From Rhizopus arrhizus (taxonomy: Eukaryota > Mucoromycota > Mucoromycetes > Mucorales > Rhizopodaceae): 64,000 bases of DNA. The DNA lies in the NCBI GenBank assembly GCA_024220505.1, contig JAKZZE010000003.1, positions 1,860,001 through 1,924,000 on the forward strand. The letters run 5' to 3'. Positions 56,941 to 64,000 of this stretch are shown here, in pieces (position 1 is the first letter of the stretch; the number at the start of each line of letters is the position of its first letter). Position numbers and translations under genes: made by a program. The notes below the pieces were generated by a model, which worked only from the letters and a program-made list of their open reading frames with translations, ran no database searches and was not told the origin of the DNA.

Positions 56941-57331
56941 TCAAGGGTCAAATGCAAAGATTAAAGAGCAAAGGGTAAGTCAGTATTCTCTTTATTGTTA
57001 AGTGCATCTTACATTTGTTTTGTTACCGTCAGGAAATGAAGGCGAACTGTTAAAATATTCTTTATAAGCATGTTAAATATAGATTGCAAAAACACGAAAA
57101 ATAATAAAGAAAAAGAACCTGAAGCAAAAAAGCTTTTCTTAAGACTAACCTTTGTCTTTTATCCTTGCGCTTATAATGTTTAATTCATCGTATCGCTTTT
57201 TGTCATTAATCCATCCAGTTTGCAAAAGGGTCTTTTTCCCAAAATATTGTGTATATAGAAATCAAAGAAATATACAGAATTATAGTCATATTTATAAGAA
57301 TTTTATTATCTTGTGGTTGCACGCACACTCT
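56941..57331. other. Gene-free stretch
   Basis: May hold further upstream scraps of the M13 relic (a piece reading AYKEYFNSSPSFPDGNKTN at about 57020-57085 on the minus strand). Otherwise nothing seen. Confidence 0.35.
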
Positions 57332-58539
57332 CTAAGATTCGTACTCTACCAAGAATGCCAACAAACCTTCAGGCAAAGCATAATCAAGACTTTTTTCAGC
57401 AATTAATGCCTGAGCTTCCTTGATGACCTTGATAGCTTGTTCATATATCTCGTTTTGCTTTTCTTCGTCCAAGACCAAATTGGCTTCATTTAAATATACT
57501 TCTGCCAAGTCAGCTAGTACTTGGGGTGTCAATTTGTTTTCTTTAGCAAACTCTTTTTGAGCTAATTCAAGATACTTTTTGCTTTCAATAATAGCTTTAT
57601 AGGCCTTTTCCTCTTCTTCACTTAATTTTGTTTTTTCTTCCTCTTCTTCCTCATTCATATTGTCTAACCAGTAGTGTGCAGTCTGTAACTTACATAAGCC
57701 AAGACCAAATAAAGCTTGGGCATTTTCAGGTTCGTCTGTTTTTTTGTTTAATTCATCATGCGTCATAATAGTGTGTTGTGTTTTCTTTTACCTTTCAAAA
57801 TCTTTTCCAATGCTTTTTCTGACCATACAATAAACCTATCACGAGATTCGAGAGAAGAGTATAAGGCACCGTGATTTTGAATAATGTCAGCCAGCTCGAT
57901 AGTTGCTTTGGAAGACAAATTACCTAGCACTTTATCGGCAGCATCTAGTGCACGGGTGGCTAATTCAGGGACATTTTCTTCATCTGACACCTGACTAGCA
58001 GCCTTTGCGAACCAGACCTTAATAAGTGCCAATTGAACTTTGGGCTCCAACTCGGTATTTTTCTCTTCTTCCAGGTGACTTTGGCTATCAGTCAATCTTT
58101 CCTCAGCAGCATCCAGATAGGGTTCAAATTCTTCGTCTTCTGTTAAGCGACCTAATTCATATAAAGCCACACCGTAAGCGTAGTAGAAGCTGGCAGGCAA
58201 AGGACTATCTGAGTTCCAGTTACGAAGAATACGATCGGATTCATGGATTGTTCCACGAAGTAAAGGTAAAGCTTCGTTAGGATCAACCTCTAAATGCAAT
58301 TGTAAGAAAGGATCGACAGAATTAAATCTTTTTATACCTAATTTCTCTGCAGCACTTTCCAAGAGGGCAGCCGTTTCACCTAATTCATCGCCTTCTTCTA
58401 CTTCTTTATCAATAACAATTGTTTGAGCATTTTCCGGGATCTCGTTTGGCTTTGCTGATTCTTCTGATTTTGCTTTCTTGTTGGCTTTGGACATAGCACT
58501 ACTCTTTAAACCTCTTGGTCTCTTCTTTTCTCCCGTCAT
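57332..58539 (-). CDS. ETT1: Ett1/Nro1 family protein (enhancer of translation termination)
   Basis: Two exons, 58539-57792 and 57735-57332, joined over a 56-nt intron, give 383 aa. A basic, nuclear-type N-terminus (KKRPRGLKSSAMSKANKKAK) precedes a helical TPR-like body: LLESAAEKLGIKRFNSVDPF, SFYYAYGVALYELGR, ENAQALFGLGLCKL, and a C-terminus ending YALPEGLLAFLVEYES. This is the layout of budding-yeast Ett1 and fission-yeast Nro1, which work with the prolyl hydroxylase Tpa1/Ofd1 in translation termination and oxygen response. A Glu-rich loop (NEEEEEEKTKLSEEEE) is present. The acceptor was chosen because it is the only in-frame AG near the junction. Confidence 0.8.
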
Positions 58540-58863
58540 TTTTGCTTTTCAATAAAGAAAAAAAAGTGTGGCCTGACATGTCAAAAGAAAAAAAAAAGGT
58601 CCCTAAAAAATGGCTTGCAGTCACACAGAGTTTAAACATCTCGTATTCAACTGTAAGACTGCAAAGTAACACAGACAAACACAGCATAGATACCTTTCTT
58701 TGGCCTTGTTGACCATTATTAAGCTTACATTATAGAACACATCAACAGACATTCACATTGAAGGACATCGTTTTACATATATTTAAAAGTAACGTTTACG
58801 CTTTTCCACTAGGGAACAAAACTAAATTATACAAAATTATTTATTTTTCTTATATAAGCAAAT
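58540..58863. other. Spacer between ETT1 and lysyl-tRNA synthetase genes
   Basis: 324 nt of AT-rich DNA. It serves as the ETT1 upstream region and the 3' end of the lysyl-tRNA synthetase gene. Nothing else seen. Confidence 0.5.
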
Positions 58864-60706
58864 CTAATTGCTTTCCTCAGGCTTCATAGCAGGGAACAAA
58901 AGAACCTCCTTGATGTTATTAGAGTTGGTCAAGAACATAGCAAGACGATCGATACCCATACCCCAACCACCAGTGGGAGGAAGACCGAATTCAAGAGATT
59001 GACAGAAGCTTTCATCAATCAGTTGAGCTTCATCATCACCAGCAGCCTTGTCCTCAGCTTGTTGAGCGAAACGTTCACGTTGATCGAAGGGATCGTTCAA
59101 TTCGGTATAAGCGTTACAAAGTTCCTTGGTGGCAACGAACAATTCGAAACGTTCACAGAGACCAGCACGATCACGGTGTTTCTTAGCCAAGGGAGACATC
59201 AGTTGAGGATGACCGGTGATGAAGGTAGGTGAAATACAGTTGACTTCGAGGTATTCACCGACCAACTTGTCCAACAAACGAGCATTTGTACGAGGTGCAG
59301 AACAGTCAATCTTGTGCTTGATACAAAGGTCAGACAAGAACTTGTTGGCTTCGGCAGTGTGAAGTTGATCTCCAGGAGGGAACTTGACGTCTAATTTTTC
59401 TTCCAAAGTTTGAATCATATCGAGACGCTTGAAGGGAGGGCTAAAGTCAATGTTCATCACGGGGCCATCAGGTCCGTGAGGGTGATATTCAATTTCATAT
59501 TTACCAAAGATGCTCTTGACTAAGCCAGAGACAAGTTCTTCAGTCATTTCCATGATATCATACATGTCGGCATAAGCCATATAGAATTCACAAGTAGTGA
59601 ATTCAGGGTTGTGTGTCAAATCGATGGATTCGTTACGGAATTGACGACCGATTTCATACACACGGTCAAGACCACCAACAACCAACATCTTCAAGTACAA
59701 TTCAGGAGCAACACGCATGTACATGTCCAACTTCAAGTCGTTGTGGTGAGTGACAAAAGGTTTGGCAGTAGCACCACCAGCAATTCTGTTCATCATGGGT
59801 GTTTCTACCTCAAGGAAGTTACGTTGATCCAAGAAGGAACGGATGTAACTAGTGGCCTTGGCACGGATTTGGAACTTTTCACGAACATTGCTGTTCATAA
59901 TCAAGTCAAGATAACGTTGACGGTATCTGAGTTCCATATCTTTGAAACCGTAGTTGGCCTTAGGCAACATACGAAGACAGGGAGATAAGAGGGTCACCTT
60001 CTTGGGGAAGATAGAGAGTTCACCACGCTTGGTCTTACCAGGTACACCAACAACACCAATTACATCACCACGTCTCAAGAGATCATGGATTTGGCTATAG
60101 TCATCGCCTTCGTTATCTTGAAGAGAGGCCATGACTTGGATCTTGACACCTTCACCGTGCAAATCGTAGAATCTCAACTTGGCACCAGAGGCACGCTTGT
60201 TGTGAATACGACCGGCAACTGAAATAACTTGATCATCCAAACGTGCACCAACTTCAATATTACCAAACTTTTCAATGAATTCAGGAAGACTCAATTGAAC
60301 TTGGAACTTGTGAGGGTAAGGGTTAGGGCTGGGGTTTTCACGAAGCTTGTTGATGGCCTTGGAACGTAATTCAAAGTATTGCTACAGAAACATTGCATAT
60401 CAATACACACGCACATATAAGATACTGAATTCTTTGTATCTTACATTAGGGTTCAACTCTTCCTCACCTTCTTCAGCACTCTTTTCCTTGGGTGCAGCTT
60501 CCTTGGCAGGGGCGGCAGCAGCCTTAGCGGCCTTAGCGGCTTCCTTTGCACGAAGCTTTTCACGTCTCTTGAGCTCACTGTGAACATGAGTTAACAAACC
60601 GATCTATTAAAAAAAACTATTTTATAAAAATACATTACGACTTGGAGATCATTTCTCCCGTAACGGGATCCTTTTGGAGGTTCTTTTGTTCAACAGATTC
60701 AGACAT
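58864..60706 (-). CDS. KRS1: Lysyl-tRNA synthetase, cytoplasmic (class II)
   Basis: Three exons, 60706-60639, 60577-60445 and 60381-58864, give 572 aa. The N-terminal extension is Ala/Lys-rich and helical ([20 protein letters not shown]), as in other eukaryotic enzymes, and helps bind tRNA. An OB-fold anticodon domain follows ([20 protein letters not shown]), then the class II core: motif 2 [20 protein letters not shown] (about residues 315-334) and motif 3 [16 protein letters not shown] (about 535-550). It charges tRNA-Lys with lysine in the cytosol. It ends [12 protein letters not shown]. There are no anomalies. Confidence 0.97.
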
Positions 60707-60835
60707 GACAAAAAAATGAAAAAGAGGAAGAGTTTTTTTTTTTAAAAAAGACGCAAAAAAATTTTTATAAACGGACGGAGTTTCTTTATAAAAAACAAAG
60801 GTTTCATCAAGATAATCTAATTTTTATTCTTGTTT

Positions 60836-62895
60836 TTACTTTTGACGTAGTGCTCGAGAAACTTCGTCTAAAAGATCCCAAACGCATTCTTCTGCTACAT
60901 ATTCAGTGTATCTTTGACAGATGGGCTTCCACTCCTCCATTTGATCTGTAGGTGGATATTGAAACTCTGGACCAAAATTACACGTCACCACACCCCCTTT
61001 AAATACACTGACTGCTGGATAATACCCAAGAGTGCCATCATCCTGTACAGGTGGATCATCTGTCCACAGCTTATGTTCTGTACCGCTCTCCTCGCTGTTC
61101 TTATTTTGTTTTCTTCTCTTTTTAGCTCTCTTGGCTAGCACTGTCTCTGGTAAGCGGCCAAAATCTTCAAAATCAAAGAGGTCAGTAAACATCACCCCCT
61201 GATTGACTCCGTTCTTGTACACGGTAACATAAGATCCTAAGAGTATCTTTGGCTCATAATTATCGTTTTCCTTTCTATAAGGATCCGCCAGTCCCTCCAT
61301 TTCTTTACTCTGTCGATAATCCTTTTCTTCAAACCATAAATGCTCCTTAAAAGCAATAGGGATGCGTCTCCTTGATGCGCTTTTGAAGTGTTCCTTTTTT
61401 CTTGTTGGTAAAGAAATGTACAGCCCAATTACATCTCCTGTTTGAAATGGCTCACCAAATTTCTCGGGTCTGGAGCAAAATATCTTGTCACCCGTCTTGT
61501 CTCGATAACCATAACTGTAACCATCGTAACCAACAGGTGCATTCAAACAAGCTTAGTTATCAAATGTTAGAGCACACGCTTAGATTGTATATTCTTTGTT
61601 TACCTTCTCTTCTTGCCCAACCGATACGCACATGAGGGCCGTCTTCACAAGAGGAACCTGCGGCGTTTTGAATGACAGCCTCCCAAAACCAATTTCCTTC
61701 TTTTACACCCACATTGGCTCTGCACATGCGAAATCCTTTGTCGGTCGTGACCGTCAGACCATCCTTACTCACCGACACATATGGGCTTTTATCCGGCACA
61801 CTGATCGTACAGCCACCTTCGTTCTCTGCTTGCTGATAGCCAATCAAGGAAAGAATCGATGGTTCGCACGGTATGTATTTAAATCCGAATCGATTGAATG
61901 GATGATCTGCATTGGCTGTCCCAGGTGGAAACATGGCTGGTAAAGAGGTATAAGGTACAGGTGATTGAGTGGAGGGCGTGGTGGTATTCGTTGAAGGGGA
62001 TGGACTCTTTTTAGGTTCTATAGGAGTTGTTGTTGCAGTTGTTGTTGAAGCTTCTGATTGTTCTCTACGTTTTTCTTTTCTAGAAGAAGGCACTTTGCCT
62101 CCATGCTGTATATGCAGGTAAGAGGCTTGAATTTATAAGTTGTACGCGTACCTGAGATGTATTTGGTCTAATGTTCCACAAATTAGGTTCAGCTAGTCTA
62201 AAATCAGAGGCGGCCGATCTTTGTCTTTCATCTCTTGCAATAAAGGTGTCTTTTGATGAATAGAGACAGCTACCCAAAGTTGCCCACCTATGACACATGG
62301 CTTACTTAGTTTATGTTCTCTCTTCATTTCTTTATTATATACCAAGTAGATGTCCTTGATCTTTCTGTACACAAACTTGCCCAGTGCTTATCGACAAAAG
62401 GAATGATATCTTTCTTGTTGGAATAATACTCTTCTGGATGCCACTCTTCCATCAAGGCGGCATTTTTTCCGTCAAATAACTCTCGGTGGTCAATACCTAC
62501 GCGGCACATGATTTCTTCAAGAATTAAATTGGCAATTGTCGTTGAACAAATATCTTTCCAACCGGCTGTCGTTCGTTCAAATGTCTCAACGTGGCTTTCG
62601 TTACAGTTGTGACATACAAAGGTATAATTGGTTGTAAATAAAATGCTGGGTGGATTAACGACTGATGTACATTCGGAATGAAACCAGTTTTTGCAAACTA
62701 TAGAAGAATGAGTTTCTTTTTTTTTTTTTTTTTTTTTTTTTTTTCGTGTCTGTGTATTTTTTTTTTTTTTTTCTTTCAATTACATCGACATTGAAGTGTT
62801 ACTTGTAATAGGTTTCTATCTTTTCCACAATAACAATATTTGTTTTGTGAATTGAGAGTATGTGTCTCATTCCATGCAAGATCGTTGCTTGTCAT
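60836..62895 (-). CDS. ASH2: Ash2/Bre2, COMPASS H3K4 methyltransferase subunit
   Basis: Five exons, 62895-62784, 62697-62343, 62287-62152, 62105-61604 and 61551-60836, give 606 aa, close to the human ASH2L length. An N-terminal atypical PHD (YCYCGKDRNL, CRFCKNWFHSEC, TTNYTFVCHNCN) and a winged-helix region (DICSTTIANLILEEI, KKDIIPFVDKHW) precede a low-complexity linker and a C-terminal SPRY domain (GWARREG, YGYRDKTGDKIFCSR, GDVIGLYISLP, VTCNFGPEFQYPP). With the other WRAD subunits it activates SET1-type H3K4 methylation. The full PHD-WH-SPRY layout is the animal/filamentous form. Budding-yeast Bre2 lacks the N-terminal part. Intron 1 contains two long A/T homopolymers. Confidence 0.9.
62721..62772. 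repeat. Twin poly-T tracts inside ASH2 intron 1
   Basis: Runs of about 26 and 17 T (as read on +) sit within an 86-nt intron and give A-runs on the transcribed sense strand. Confidence 0.7.
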
Positions 62896-63095
62896 TTTTA
62901 TATAAGAAAAAACAAAAAAAAAAAAAGAAAAATCCAATGATCAGTGTGACTTTAGTCTTTTCAACACCCACAAATAAGGATACTTTGATATGATGTGTAT
63001 ATTATTTATTTTCTTTTCATGCTTTTAATAAAAAAAAAGATATATTTTGAGACAAAAGAAAAAGGGAGAGAATAAAAGTAAAAAAAATGAATTGC

Positions 63096-64000
<905 letters not shown>

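Overview
The window is nuclear DNA from a filamentous fungus, most probably of the Mucoromycota (Mucorales-like). This rests on AT-rich intergenic DNA with long A/T homopolymers, many short introns of about 50-75 nt (GT-AG plus two GC-AG), protein matches typical of fungi (Nha1, Atg17, Ett1/Nro1, Kre9-type surface protein, Ccc2-type copper ATPase), and decayed transposons. Exon boundaries were placed by hand from splice signals and reading-frame continuity. They are predictions. No species is claimed.

Layout, left to right. 0.2-9 kb: a five-finger CCCH protein of the ZC3H3/Red5 type, a PX-PB1 protein, glyoxalase I, and a four-exon gene whose N-terminal half reads as an H2B-like histone fold followed by an H2A-like one. 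10-23 kb: a seven-helix membrane protein, an Nha1-type Na+/H+ antiporter, a WW-domain protein, a large intronless copper P-type ATPase, and a small secreted six-cysteine defensin-like peptide. 23-34 kb: a MYND-finger protein, a decayed Tc1/mariner copy, mitochondrial ribosomal protein bL31m, a DUF1838 protein, decayed retroelement/nuclease-like genes, ATG17, a COX14-like assembly factor and the ESCRT-III subunit Snf7. 34-37 kb: a gene-free stretch holding a 176-nt perfect inverted repeat. 37-39.6 kb: a GPI-anchored Kre9/Knh1-like protein converging on RVB2 (reptin). 40-57 kb is mostly accessory: recombinase-like and Tc1 remnants, a Q-rich nuclear-type protein, and relics of a P450 reductase, a second Tc1 copy and an M13 peptidase. 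Intact bHLH and small unknown genes lie among them. 57-64 kb is dense and conserved: ETT1, lysyl-tRNA synthetase, ASH2/Bre2 and the 3' part of actin.

The genes do not form one pathway. Several are chromatin-linked (RVB2, ASH2, the histone-fold doublet) and several concern membranes or traffic (Snf7, Atg17, Nha1, copper ATPase), but the arrangement looks like ordinary eukaryotic gene order. The best candidates for new biology are the single-chain H2B-H2A-like protein at 7.2-8.6 kb and the defensin-like peptide at 20.9-21.1 kb. The perfect inverted repeat at 34.3-35.5 kb could template hairpin RNA.
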